Origin: UBA12018 sp051656605
GTDB lineage: Bacteria > Bacteroidota > Bacteroidia > Bacteroidales > CAMTPD01
Reading direction: 5' to 3'
Assembly (NCBI GenBank): GCA_051656605.1
Contig: JBOGCF010000040.1
Location: 33,080 to 97,079, forward strand
DNA length: 64,000 bases
The position numbers and the translations under genes are program-made. Below the pieces are notes generated by a model, which saw only the letters and a program-made list of their open reading frames with translations, did no database searches and was not told where the DNA came from. Positions 8,741 to 17,415 of the stretch are shown piece after piece (within the stretch, counting starts at the first letter, position 1; the number at the start of each line of letters is the position of its first letter).

Positions 8741-11700
8741 ATGAATATTTCTGAATTAAGTATTCGCCGGCCGGTATTTGCCACGGTGTTGATGCTGATC
8801 ATTATGTTGTTTGGTTTTATCGGTTATACCTCGCTTGGGGTTCGTGAATATCCGAGTGTCGACAAACCGATTATCTCGGTAAATGTTTCGTATCCGGGGG
8901 CCAATGCCGATGTAATCATGAATCAGATTACCGAGCCGCTCGAACAAAATATCAACGGGATACCGGGTATTCGCTCCCTTTCGAGTGTGAGTAGCCAAGG
9001 TAGCTCCCGTATTACAGTAGAGTTTGAACTGGAGGTAGATATGGAACGTGCGGCAAATGACGTGCGCGATAAGGTATCGCGAGCTCAACGTTTCTTACCT
9101 CGCGACTGCGACCCGCCTACGGTTTCGAAGGCTGATGCCGACTCCGACCCGATTATCCGTATTTCTCTTGCCAGTGAATCACGTTCGCTTCTCGAACTGA
9201 CCGAGATTGCCGAACTGACTGTAAAGGAGCGTTTGCAAACGATCTCCGACGTAAGTGCTGTGGATTTATGGGGAGCAAAACGCTATTCGATGCGTTTGTG
9301 GCTCGATCCTGTGAAGATGGCGGGATACGGAGTAACTCCGCTCGACGTAAAAAATGCAGTCGATAAAGAAAACGTGGAGCTTCCGTCGGGAAGTATCGAG
9401 GGAAATACCATGGAGCTTTCGATTCGAACCTTGGGGTTGATGTCGACTCCGAAAGAGTTTAACGACCTGATCGTGAAGAAAGACAACGACAAGATTGTTC
9501 GTTTTAGCGATATTGGCCGTGCCGAACTAGCTCCTGAAGACATGCGCAGTATCTTGAAAAAGAATGGTGTGCCGAATGTAATGGTGGTAATTATCCCGCA
9601 GCCGGGTGCAAACCATATCGATATTGCCGACGAGGCTTATATCCGCCTCGAGCAACTACGCAAAGACTTACCGGAAGATGTAACCATCGAGATGGTACAA
9701 GATAATACACGCTTTATCCGTGCGTCGATCAGTGAAGTTGAAGAAACTATTTATGTGGCTTTCCTGCTTGTGGTATTTATCATCTTTGCCTTTTTGCGCG
9801 ACTGGCGTGTTACGCTGGTTCCGGTGGTGGTAATTCCGGTTTCGCTGATCGGAGCCTTCTTTGTGATGTACATTGCAGGGTTCTCGATGAATGTACTTAC
9901 CATGCTTGCAATTGTATTATCGGTAGGATTGGTAGTGGATGATGCCATCGTTGTAGCGGAGAATATTTATGTGCGCATCGAACGGGGTATGTCGCCTAAA
10001 GAAGCAGGTATCGAGGGATCTAAAGAGATCTTCTTTGCCGTAATCTCCACTACGATTACTCTTGTTGCGGTATTCCTGCCAATCGTATTCTTGGAAGGGA
10101 TGACCGGAAAGCTATTCAAAGAGTTTAGTATCGTAATCGCCGGTTCGGTGATTATCTCCTCTTTTGTGGCACTGACCTTTACGCCGATGTTTGCGACAAA
10201 GATCTTGAAAAGACGCGAAAAGAAAAACAAACTATACACTGTTACCGAGCCGTTTTTTGAATGGCTTACCAACGGATATACCCATACGCTTCAGTATTTT
10301 CTCAAACGTAAAATGATGGCTATTCCGGTAGTCGTGGTATTGTTGGGGCTGATCTTTTGGTTATTCCAGCAAGTACCTTCGGAGTTGGCTCCGCTCGAAG
10401 ACCGTTCGCAAGTTACTATCTCGTTGCGCGGACCCGAAGGTAGCACCTTTGAATACATCCGTGACTATTCGGATGATGTAGCGTTTGTGATTGATTCTGT
10501 TGTTCCCGAAAGGGCATCGACCGTATCGCGAGCTAACAGCGGAAGTGGTTTTGCCTTTGTGATGCTGCCCGATATCAAAGATCGCGAAAGAAGTCAGATG
10601 GATGTGGCAGATGCCATTTCGAACGAAGTACGTAAAAACTCGGTAGCTCGTGCATTTGTTCGTCAGCAGTCTACTTTTGGTGGCGGTCGTGGCGGTATGC
10701 CTGTACAATACGTTTTGCAAGCACCCAACCTTGAAAAGCTACAGGAGTTTCTTCCTCAATTTATGCAACAGGTAAATGAGAGTCCGGTATTCCAAATGGC
10801 GGATGCCAACTTGAAGTTTACCAAACCCGAAACGCGGATCGAAATCAATCGAGACAAGGCTACATTGCTTGGTGTAAGTACCCGTAACATTGCTCAAACG
10901 TTGCAATATGCACTAAGCGGACAGCGTATGGGATATTTCTATCTAAACGGAAAGCAGTATCAAATCTTGGGCGAGATCAATCGCCAACAACGCAATACGC
11001 CACTTGACTTGAAGTCTATTTTCGTACGAAGCGATAATGGTGATATGGTGCAACTCGACAACTTAGTGACTTTGCAAGAAAGTGTTGCTCCACCTCAATT
11101 GTATCGCTACAACCGCTTTGTTTCGGCAACGATTTCGACCGGTTTGTCCAAAGGTTATACCATTGGCGACGGACTCGACGAAATGGATCGCATTGCCAAA
11201 GAAACCCTTGACGGCAGTTTTCGTACGGCTCTTACCGGCGAATCGAAGGAGTTTAGAGAGAGTTCGTCGAGCTTGATGTTTGCTTTTATTTTGGCTCTGC
11301 TCTTGATTTATTTGGTATTGGCCGCACAGTTTGAAAGTTTCAAAGATCCGATGGTGATTATGGTTACCGTTCCGCTTGCAATTGCAGGAGCATTGATCTT
11401 TATGGCTTACTCGGGTACTACACTAAATATCTTTAGCCAGATCGGGATCATTATGTTGATCGGACTCGTGGCTAAGAACGGGATTTTGATTGTGGAATTT
11501 GCCAACCAACGCCAAGAAGAGGGTCTTAGCAAGGCCGAGGCTATTTTGACTGCTTCGGTACAGCGTCTTCGTCCGATCTTAATGACGAGTACTTCTACTT
11601 TGCTTGGTCTTTTGCCATTGGTTTATGCTTCGGGCGAAGGAGCAAACAGCCGTATCTCGATGGGAATTTCAGTAGTAGGTGGTATGCTTGTGTCTACCTT

Positions 11701-11782
11701 CTTGACACTGTACATTGTACCGGCTATCTACAGTTATATCTCGACCGATCGATTTGGTAAATCGGAGCAACAAACGTCCTAA
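8741..11782 (+). CDS. RND multidrug efflux transporter permease (HAE1/AcrB family)
   Basis: 1013-residue proton-driven inner-membrane pump. It begins with the family signature ISELSIRRPVFATVLMLIIMLFG (first membrane helix), has two repeats each with a large periplasmic loop, and carries the proton-relay Asp pair in helix 4 (LVVDDAIVVAENIY, about residues 395-408). The second half repeats this at LIGLVAKNGILIVEFANQ. Length and the hydrophobic pattern (12 helices) are typical of AcrB/MexF homologues. It lies between adaptor and channel genes with gaps of 19 and 18 bases, so the three form a tripartite pump. Bacteroides BmeB pumps are of this class, but drug range cannot be read from sequence. 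Confidence 0.95.
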   Translation: MNISELSIRRPVFATVLMLIIMLFGFIGYTSLGVREYPSVDKPIISVNVSYPGANADVIMNQITEPLEQNINGIPGIRSLSSVSSQGSSRITVEFELEVDMERAANDVRDKVSRAQRFLPRDCDPPTVSKADADSDPIIRISLASESRSLLELTEIAELTVKERLQTISDVSAVDLWGAKRYSMRLWLDPVKMAGYGVTPLDVKNAVDKENVELPSGSIEGNTMELSIRTLGLMSTPKEFNDLIVKKDNDKIVRFSDIGRAELAPEDMRSILKKNGVPNVMVVIIPQPGANHIDIADEAYIRLEQLRKDLPEDVTIEMVQDNTRFIRASISEVEETIYVAFLLVVFIIFAFLRDWRVTLVPVVVIPVSLIGAFFVMYIAGFSMNVLTMLAIVLSVGLVVDDAIVVAENIYVRIERGMSPKEAGIEGSKEIFFAVISTTITLVAVFLPIVFLEGMTGKLFKEFSIVIAGSVIISSFVALTFTPMFATKILKRREKKNKLYTVTEPFFEWLTNGYTHTLQYFLKRKMMAIPVVVVLLGLIFWLFQQVPSELAPLEDRSQVTISLRGPEGSTFEYIRDYSDDVAFVIDSVVPERASTVSRANSGSGFAFVMLPDIKDRERSQMDVADAISNEVRKNSVARAFVRQQSTFGGGRGGMPVQYVLQAPNLEKLQEFLPQFMQQVNESPVFQMADANLKFTKPETRIEINRDKATLLGVSTRNIAQTLQYALSGQRMGYFYLNGKQYQILGEINRQQRNTPLDLKSIFVRSDNGDMVQLDNLVTLQESVAPPQLYRYNRFVSATISTGLSKGYTIGDGLDEMDRIAKETLDGSFRTALTGESKEFRESSSSLMFAFILALLLIYLVLAAQFESFKDPMVIMVTVPLAIAGALIFMAYSGTTLNIFSQIGIIMLIGLVAKNGILIVEFANQRQEEGLSKAEAILTASVQRLRPILMTSTSTLLGLLPLVYASGEGANSRISMGISVVGGMLVSTFLTLYIVPAIYSYISTDRFGKSEQQTS

Positions 11783-11800
11783 CTTTTATATGGCTATCGA

Positions 11801-13186
11801 ATGAAAAAAATATATTTATACCTTCTTATGTTTTGTGCCTTTGCGGGTGCTCAGGCACAAAACACGGTCTACTCGGCCAATGGTGTTTTTGCCGACTCGC
11901 TCAACGAATTGTCTATGCAACCTCTTACCTTGCAACAGTGTGTTCGCTTGGGCATGGAGAAAAACTACAATATACAGATCCAGCAAAGCAATCAACACAT
12001 CCTAGATAACAATGCAACCATCGGAAATGCGGGGTATTTGCCCCGTTTGGATGCATCGGGGGGATACTCGGGCTCACTAACGAATACAACCACCAAGAAT
12101 GATGACGACACCAAAGAGGTAAACAAAGGGGTGAACAATACGCAGGCAAATGCGGGATTGAACATGAACTGGACTGTTTTTGATGGCTTTGCCATTCAGA
12201 CAAACTATGAAAAGCTGAAGGAGCTACAAAATATGGGTGTCTTGAATACGCGCATTACCATAGAAAATGTTGTTGCGGATATCGCTGCTGAATACTTTCA
12301 ACTGATCCGTCAAAAGATTCGTTTAGGTAATTTACGCTCTACGGTATCTTTATCGAAAGAACGCCTTCGTATTGCTGAAGCGCGTTATCAATTGGGAGTG
12401 GCTTCACGCTTGGATGTGCAGCAAGCACGCGTCGATTTTAATGCAGACAGTTCGCGCTTGATGACGCAGATGGAAACGGTGTATACCTCGCAAATATCCT
12501 TAAACCAACTGATGGCTTACGAACCGGTTTACGCACCTACGCGTACGGCCGATTCAACCATTGTACTAACACCCATCCCCGACCGGGATTTACTTTGGAG
12601 CAAAACGCTTTCATCCAACACACAATTGCTTGCTGTCGAAAAGGAAGTGGGACTGTCTGAAATGGACTTGAAGATTGCGAAGTCAAGAAACTATCCGTAT
12701 GTAAAATTGAATGCAGGTTATGGGTATTCGGCCAACTGGTATGATGACAGTGCGATTAAAATACGCGAAAACATGAGCCTGAACTATGGGGCAACGGCTG
12801 GATTTACCATCTTCGACGGGTTCAATCGCAAACGAGAACAGCGCAATGCGAAAACGCAAATCAAAATTCGCGAACTGCAAAAGGGAAATCTTGAATTGGG
12901 ATTGAAGGCGGATATGTCGAACCTCTGGATGGCTTATCAAAACAACCTTCAACTCCTAAAGCTTGAAAAGGAGAATGTCGTGATTGCTCGTGACAATTAC
13001 GACATTGCAATGGATCGTTACAAACTGGGCGAAATTGCCGGAATCGAACTCCGTGAAGCACAATTGAGTTTGCTCGATGCAGAAGAACGTGAGTCCTCGG
13101 CTGAGTTTGCGACTAAGATTTGTGAGATTTCATTGATGCAATTGAGCGGTGATCTGCTCAACTACATCTTTTCGGGATCTATCTGA
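11801..13186 (+). CDS. TolC-family outer-membrane efflux channel
   Basis: 461 residues with a signal peptide (MKKIYLYLLMFCAFAGAQAQ) and two TolC repeats, each with long amphipathic helices (LTLQQCVRLGMEKNYNIQIQ at about residue 42; ARYQLGVASRLDVQQARVDF near 200; RYKLGEIAGIELREAQLSL near 410). The GV/GE..S/GxELxEAQ motif is the hallmark of the channel's periplasmic tunnel. It completes the operon with the adaptor and RND pump. Its last 25 bases overlap the 3' end of truC on the opposite strand, and no terminator is visible between them. Confidence 0.94.
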   Translation: MKKIYLYLLMFCAFAGAQAQNTVYSANGVFADSLNELSMQPLTLQQCVRLGMEKNYNIQIQQSNQHILDNNATIGNAGYLPRLDASGGYSGSLTNTTTKNDDDTKEVNKGVNNTQANAGLNMNWTVFDGFAIQTNYEKLKELQNMGVLNTRITIENVVADIAAEYFQLIRQKIRLGNLRSTVSLSKERLRIAEARYQLGVASRLDVQQARVDFNADSSRLMTQMETVYTSQISLNQLMAYEPVYAPTRTADSTIVLTPIPDRDLLWSKTLSSNTQLLAVEKEVGLSEMDLKIAKSRNYPYVKLNAGYGYSANWYDDSAIKIRENMSLNYGATAGFTIFDGFNRKREQRNAKTQIKIRELQKGNLELGLKADMSNLWMAYQNNLQLLKLEKENVVIARDNYDIAMDRYKLGEIAGIELREAQLSLLDAEERESSAEFATKICEISLMQLSGDLLNYIFSGSI

Positions 13187-13875
13187 TACGAAACAATACG
13201 ATCCCAATGGGGCGGAAAGGGAGCGGCTATGTGTAGTCGCTCTTTTTTTATGGGATGATCGAGTGTGATGGTGGTAGCATGCAAGAACATTTCATAGATA
13301 CCAAGCTGCGTAGTATACAGTTTGTTGTGCTTGTTGTCGCCGTGTACCCTATCGTTGATGATGTAGTGTCTCAAATGTGCGAGATGTTGACGAATCTGAT
13401 GCCAACGACCTGTAAATGGGCGGCACTCAATCACCGAATACCTGCTGTGCGGATATTTACCGGCAGAAATAGGTACTTCGAGCCACTTCAACGGTTTAAA
13501 GTCGGTTTGTGCCTCGTAGATATTTCCATTTTCATTCTTTACCGGATGATCTAAAGAAATAGGCTCGCACATCCATCCTCTAACCAATGCCGTATAAATC
13601 TTTTCTGCCTGATGAGAAACTAATTGTTCATTCAATGCTCTTGCCACTTCGGGAGTAAATGCAAACAATAAGATCCCCGACGTAGGACGATCAATTCGAT
13701 GCACGGGATACAAATGACAACCAATCTGGTCGCGTAAGATCTGCAAAGCAAAAACGGTATCTTCTTCGGCAATACGAGTACGATGAACCAACAGTCCACA
13801 CGGTTTATTAATCGCAATGAACCATTCGTCACGATATAATACTTCTAATACGATCTCCAGATTTATTATTTTCAT
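13162..13875 (-). CDS. truC: tRNA pseudouridine(65) synthase TruC-like (RluA family)
   Basis: 237-residue RluA-family enzyme that isomerises uridine to pseudouridine. The catalytic motif HRIDRPTSGILLF (about residues 59-71) contains the essential Asp. The N-terminal VLYRDEWFIAINKPCGLLVHR, the central PISAGKYPHSRYSVIECRP pieces and RPFTGRWHQIRQHLAHLRH closely follow E. coli TruC rather than RluA/C/D, and there is no S4 domain. The substrate assignment (U65 of tRNA) rests on that resemblance. Tail-to-tail overlap of 25 bases with the channel gene. A TATCTTTG element (13922-13915 on the minus strand) precedes it. Confidence 0.88.
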   Translation of the reverse strand: MKIINLEIVLEVLYRDEWFIAINKPCGLLVHRTRIAEEDTVFALQILRDQIGCHLYPVHRIDRPTSGILLFAFTPEVARALNEQLVSHQAEKIYTALVRGWMCEPISLDHPVKNENGNIYEAQTDFKPLKWLEVPISAGKYPHSRYSVIECRPFTGRWHQIRQHLAHLRHYIINDRVHGDNKHNKLYTTQLGIYEMFLHATTITLDHPIKKERLHIAAPFPPHWDRIVSYQIDPEKM

Positions 13876-13914
13876 GCAAAAAACTAAAGCTTATTGACCT
13901 ACACTTTTATGAAA

Positions 13915-13934
13915 CAAAGATACGATTATCTTTG
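13915..13934. promoter_or_regulatory. Palindromic pair of back-to-back -7 elements
   Basis: The 20 bases read CAAAGATAcgatTATCTTTG: a perfect 8-bp inverted repeat in which each arm is the Bacteroides -7 box, one facing truC (-) and one facing the gene-free region (+). No -33 box at 19-21 bases is evident for either direction. Confidence 0.4.
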
Positions 13935-14141
13935 AGATGAAAGGGTTGTGTATTTACTACAAAATAATTGCAGAGAAGAAATCGGTTTATTACCTTTGGT
14001 ATGCAAAAGAATTTGGCTGAATCAGAAGAATAATTAGTTCGAAAATCGAATCGATTTAAAGCTCTAAATTTGTTTTCTCTTCGAATTAAAACTTTTTGAT
14101 AAGAATGCTAGATTACTTAACACTTCTTATAACGAAAACCC

Positions 14142-14171
14142 TTGACAAACTAAAAAAACACAGTATCTTTG
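14142..14171 (+). promoter_or_regulatory. Promoter of the candidate small RNA
   Basis: TTG (14142-14144, within TTGACA), 19 bases, then TATCTTTG (14164-14171) is a close match to the Bacteroidota -33/-7 promoter. Nothing protein-coding follows on this strand; instead a terminator lies about 80 bases on. Confidence 0.65.
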
Positions 14172-14177
14172 CACTGT

Positions 14178-14257
14178 GGTTTTTTCATAATAGTATTAGA
14201 TTTAAGGTTAACAAAGTTTGTTAAGGGAAGTCGTGAGACTTTCCTTAATTTTTTTTG
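14178..14257 (+). ncRNA. Candidate small RNA of about 80 nt
   Basis: A transcript starting about 7 bases after the -7 box would run to the T-tract at 14249-14256. It would contain the near-palindrome TTAACAAAGTTTGTTAA (14208-14224) and end in a 10-bp stem (14223-14232 with 14237-14246, one G-U pair) closed by a GTGA loop. No start codon followed by a useful frame is seen. I do not recognise the family; it could also be an attenuator remnant, although the downstream gene lies on the other strand. The start position is inferred. Confidence 0.5.
14223..14256 (+). terminator. Intrinsic terminator of the candidate small RNA
   Basis: AAGGGAAGTC (14223-14232), loop GTGA, GACTTTCCTT (14237-14246), then AA and eight T (14249-14256). 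A compact, strong rho-independent terminator on the plus strand. Confidence 0.85.
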
Positions 14258-14445
14258 TACCTACCCCAACTATCCTAAATAAAATCGTGGATAACAAACC
14301 CATTTTTAATCTGCTACCAACGACTATTAAATCAAGCAACTCTATCGTTTTGTTGTCTCCTCTATTCAAGAAAATATAGTATACTCTTTATCTGTTTTAA
14401 ACTCAGCACATTTAAAATCATAAATTTATTTTGAGCAGACTCTGA

Positions 14446-15561
14446 TCATACTCTTTTCAGTGCGTATGAACCTCCGGGCAAACATTTCACATATCCTTTC
14501 ATCTCCATTTCGAAAAGCTGAGAAGAAAGTTTATAAACAGGGATTCCTAGTTTCAGTGCCATAATATTTAGATGTGAAGACTCGCAAAGAGATAAAAAAT
14601 CTACAATAATCTGCTCTTCGGGAGAATAGTCAAAACAGATCTCTTGCTGCTTTGGTGTCATCACTTTTGTGGTAACATCCCAACGCATCATCTCAATCAA
14701 GTCGGTATGAGAGGTAATCATGGCCGCTTTATTTTGCTGAATCAGCCGCACACATCCCGCAGAATATTGATCATATACCCGTCCGGGAAAGGAGAAAACA
14801 TCACGCCCATACGACGCAGCCAACTCGCCCGTAATCAAAGAACCTCCTTTGATCGACGACTCTACCACAATTGTTGCGTCGGCAATACCGGCTACAATTC
14901 GATTACGCTTCACAAAGTTTTGTCGGTCGGGATTTGTTCCACTCGGAAAATCGGTAAGCAATCCGCCATTCGAAAGCATTTCGATTGCAGTTTTGCGATG
15001 CACTGACGGATAAATTCGATCTAGCCCATGTGCCAATACCCCTACGGTAGGCAATCCGAGTCGCACAGCCGCACGATGTGCTACAATATCAATTCCGTAA
15101 GCCAGTCCGCTTACTACCAGTAAATCAGGATAATGCTCTGCCAACCCCATCAATAACATTTCGGTAAGGTCTTTCCCATATTCGGTACAATTACGCGTAC
15201 CCACAATGCTTACAATCTTGGAAGCATTGAGATTCATATCGCCTTTGGCAAATAGGAGAATCGGTGCGTCTGCACACTCTTTCAAACGAGAGGGATAATC
15301 CGGATCGGTATAAAACAGGGGAGTGATGTGGTTCTTCAATACAAAGGTCAACTCTTTTTCTGCTTCTTCAAGTACTTGCGGATTTTTCAATTCGGAAGCA
15401 AGCCGGTCGGTAATACCAAAGACTCGTTTCAAGTTTGCTGTGCTTTCGGTAAAAATGGCTTCTTCATCGCCAACTACATCCATGAGATGTCGGGCAGTAA
15501 TATCGCCCACCCCGCGAACGCGGGTAAGGGCAATACGGTATAAAAGTTTGTCGTGTTTCAT
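14446..15561 (-). CDS. dprA: DNA-processing protein DprA
   Basis: 371-residue cytoplasmic protein that in transformable bacteria loads RecA onto incoming single-stranded DNA. An N-terminal helix-hairpin-helix/SAM-like part (RGVGDITARHLMDVVG) precedes the Rossmann core: IVSIVGTRNCTEYGK (about residue 108), SGLAYGIDIVAHRAA, PTVGVLAHGLDRIYPSVH, FPSGTNPDRQNFVKRNRI and VVESSIKGGSLITGELA. A C-terminal winged-helix region (EQIIVDFLSLCESSHLNIMALKL with expected turn) is present, so the protein is full length. Its ATG overlaps the TGA of the thioesterase gene (ATGA at 15558-15561), implying coupled translation. Competence in this organism is not shown by that alone. Confidence 0.95.
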   Translation of the reverse strand: MKHDKLLYRIALTRVRGVGDITARHLMDVVGDEEAIFTESTANLKRVFGITDRLASELKNPQVLEEAEKELTFVLKNHITPLFYTDPDYPSRLKECADAPILLFAKGDMNLNASKIVSIVGTRNCTEYGKDLTEMLLMGLAEHYPDLLVVSGLAYGIDIVAHRAAVRLGLPTVGVLAHGLDRIYPSVHRKTAIEMLSNGGLLTDFPSGTNPDRQNFVKRNRIVAGIADATIVVESSIKGGSLITGELAASYGRDVFSFPGRVYDQYSAGCVRLIQQNKAAMITSHTDLIEMMRWDVTTKVMTPKQQEICFDYSPEEQIIVDFLSLCESSHLNIMALKLGIPVYKLSSQLFEMEMKGYVKCLPGGSYALKRV

Positions 15562-15968
15562 TTCTTAGACATTTTCTCGAGTACTTTTTCGTAATATTCT
15601 CCTCGAGTCAGTCTGCCGTTTTCAACAATCACACATTCAACCTTCGCTTTCACGGCAAGCTGCTCATCACTTGCTCTGTAAATATCCTGATGGAACACAA
15701 TCTTTGGTCCCTCTTTACCAACATTCAGACAAGAAATAAACTCATCTCCGCTCGTAAGCGAGGTTCTAAATTGCATGTCTACACGCGATACAAAAGCATC
15801 AATCCCTTGCTTGTGCATCTCGCCGAAGTTTTCACCCAGCGATTCCCAAAACTCATGGCGTGTATGCTCTAGGTAGTGCTGATAATTGGCATTGTTTACA
15901 ACCCCTTGTAAGTCGCATTCGTAGTCGCGCACCTTCATCTTCAATTGATAGGCGTACTCTTTTTTCAT
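15558..15968 (-). CDS. Hotdog-fold acyl-CoA thioesterase (4HBT/YbgC-like)
   Basis: 136 residues from the ATG at 15968, which I prefer over an upstream in-frame ATG (16028) because the fold begins at MKKEYAYQLKMKVRDYECDLQGVVNNANYQHYLE after normal length for the family. The motif DYECDLQGVVNNANYQHYLEHTR (shown broken here as D..C.LQGVVNNA.Y..Y.E) carries the catalytic acidic region seen in YbgC/FadM thioesterases, which hydrolyse acyl-CoA thioesters. The neighbours are a U32 protein upstream and dprA, overlapped by 4 bases, downstream. Substrate unknown. Confidence 0.87.
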   Translation of the reverse strand: MKKEYAYQLKMKVRDYECDLQGVVNNANYQHYLEHTRHEFWESLGENFGEMHKQGIDAFVSRVDMQFRTSLTSGDEFISCLNVGKEGPKIVFHQDIYRASDEQLAVKAKVECVIVENGRLTRGEYYEKVLEKMSKK

Positions 15969-16055
15969 TGTAATTCTAATTTTAAAGGAAACAAAAACCC
16001 CATGGAAGCATGCACTTACATGGGGCACGTGCCTCGGGTTACAAATCCGTTGTCT

Positions 16056-17324
16056 CTATTGGATAGACGGATCGTTTGGCACCAATTTAAATATTTTATC
16101 CGAAGGACGGATCTTTTCGTTCGTTTTAATTGAGAAAAGGTCACCTTTTACAGCTTGTTGTACTGGCTTGAAGTCCACTCTCAACTCTTCTACCATTTGT
16201 GTAATCGCCCCTGTAGTAGGTCCGGTAATCAAAACCTCATCCCCAACATTCAATGTTTGTGTTTCGAGTAGGAACTCTGCAACCCCTACGTTTGCGAAAT
16301 ACTTCATACCCTTTCCGATGTATACTTTCTTCTTCGTAGCACCCGAACCGTAGTTTGAAGTCCATTCGCCCAGACGCTGACCCAAGTAATATCCATCCCA
16401 AAAACCGCGATTGAATACCGTACTTAGACGCTCATCCCAGTTTGCGATACGTTCTTCCGAAAAAGATCCGTCGCAATAGGCCAATACTGCTTCTTTGTAG
16501 CATTCTACAACCGTACGTACATATTCCGGTCCACGAGCACGACCTTCGATTTTGAATACACGCACACCGGCATCCATCATCTTGTTCATAAAGTGGATCG
16601 TTTTCAAGTCTTTCGGAGACATGATATATTGATTGTCGATCTCAAGCTCGTTGTCGCTATCTTTCTCACGCACTACATAACCGCGACGACAAATCTGGTT
16701 ACATGCACCACGATTGGCCGAAGAGTTTTGTTGGTGCAAGCTGATATAACATTTGCCCGATACTGCCATACAAAGAGCTCCGTGACAGAACATCTCGATA
16801 CGGATCAAGTTCCCGCTAGGACCTACAATATTTTGATTGATAATTTCATCATAGATTGCTTTCACCTGGTTAAGGTTCAACTCGCGAGCCAATACCACAA
16901 CATCGGCAAACGAAGCGTAGAACTTCAATGCTTCAACGTTTGTAATGTTCAACTGCGTAGAAAGGTGCACCTCTACTCCAATGGAGCGAGCATACATCAT
17001 CGGTGCTACATCAGCCGCGATAATTGCAGTTACGTCAGCCTCTTTAGCGGCATCGATGATTTGTTTCATCAAGTTGATATCTTCTCCGTAAATAATGGTA
17101 TTTACAGTAAGATAGCTCTTAAGTCCTTTTTCTTTACAGGTCTCCACAATCTTATGCATGTCTTCTACGGTAAACGCATTTGCCGAACGTGCACGCATAT
17201 TTAATCCTTCGATTCCGAAGTAAACAGAGTCTGCTCCTCCTTGAATAGCTGCCGCAAGTGATTCCCAAGAACCCACCGGCGCCATTATTTCATAATCTTG
17301 AATATTTCTATTTCTTTCTTCCAC
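16056..17324 (-). CDS. trhP: U32-family protein, TrhP-like (tRNA hydroxylation) or peptidase
   Basis: About 423 residues. U32 signature: IMAPVGSWESLAAAIQGGAD, then the cysteine-bearing centre FCHGALCMAVSGKCYIS and RGACNQICRRGY, then YIMSPKDL and VFKIEGRARGPEYV. The four-cysteine arrangement and overall order match E. coli TrhP (YegQ), required for 5-hydroxyuridine at the tRNA wobble base; older annotation calls these 'peptidase U32/collagenase-like'. The open frame begins at a TTG (17348); I use the GTG at 17324, while the ATG at 17285 would remove the first strand of the barrel. Divergent from dusB with a short shared promoter region; upstream of a thioesterase and dprA. Confidence 0.82.
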   Translation of the reverse strand: MEERNRNIQDYEIMAPVGSWESLAAAIQGGADSVYFGIEGLNMRARSANAFTVEDMHKIVETCKEKGLKSYLTVNTIIYGEDINLMKQIIDAAKEADVTAIIAADVAPMMYARSIGVEVHLSTQLNITNVEALKFYASFADVVVLARELNLNQVKAIYDEIINQNIVGPSGNLIRIEMFCHGALCMAVSGKCYISLHQQNSSANRGACNQICRRGYVVREKDSDNELEIDNQYIMSPKDLKTIHFMNKMMDAGVRVFKIEGRARGPEYVRTVVECYKEAVLAYCDGSFSEERIANWDERLSTVFNRGFWDGYYLGQRLGEWTSNYGSGATKKKVYIGKGMKYFANVGVAEFLLETQTLNVGDEVLITGPTTGAITQMVEELRVDFKPVQQAVKGDLFSIKTNEKIRPSDKIFKLVPNDPSIQ

Positions 17325-17385
17325 GTTTTCAGATAGTTTTACATGCAAAAATACTAAATAAAGACCAAATCTGGACTAAATACAC

Positions 17386-17393
17386 TAAATTTG
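17386..17393 (+). promoter_or_regulatory. -7 element for dusB
   Basis: TAAATTTG fits TAnnTTTG and lies 22 bases before the dusB ATG, giving a very short leader. No clear -33 box. Confidence 0.4.
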
Positions 17394-17415
17394 CAGAGAA
17401 TTAAGAGGTTTTGTA

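Larger units (their letters stand above)
13876..14445. other. Gene-free region holding the candidate small RNA
   Basis: 570 bases between truC and dprA without a supported open frame on either strand. It contains the palindromic -7 pair near truC and a complete promoter-RNA-terminator unit (14142-14256). Bases 14257-14445 after the terminator are AT-rich with nothing I can name. Confidence 0.6.

Noticed and set aside
7630..13186. A biosynthetic or CRISPR-like novelty in the efflux operon region
   Set aside because: The three genes are a standard adaptor-pump-channel set, intact and unremarkable.
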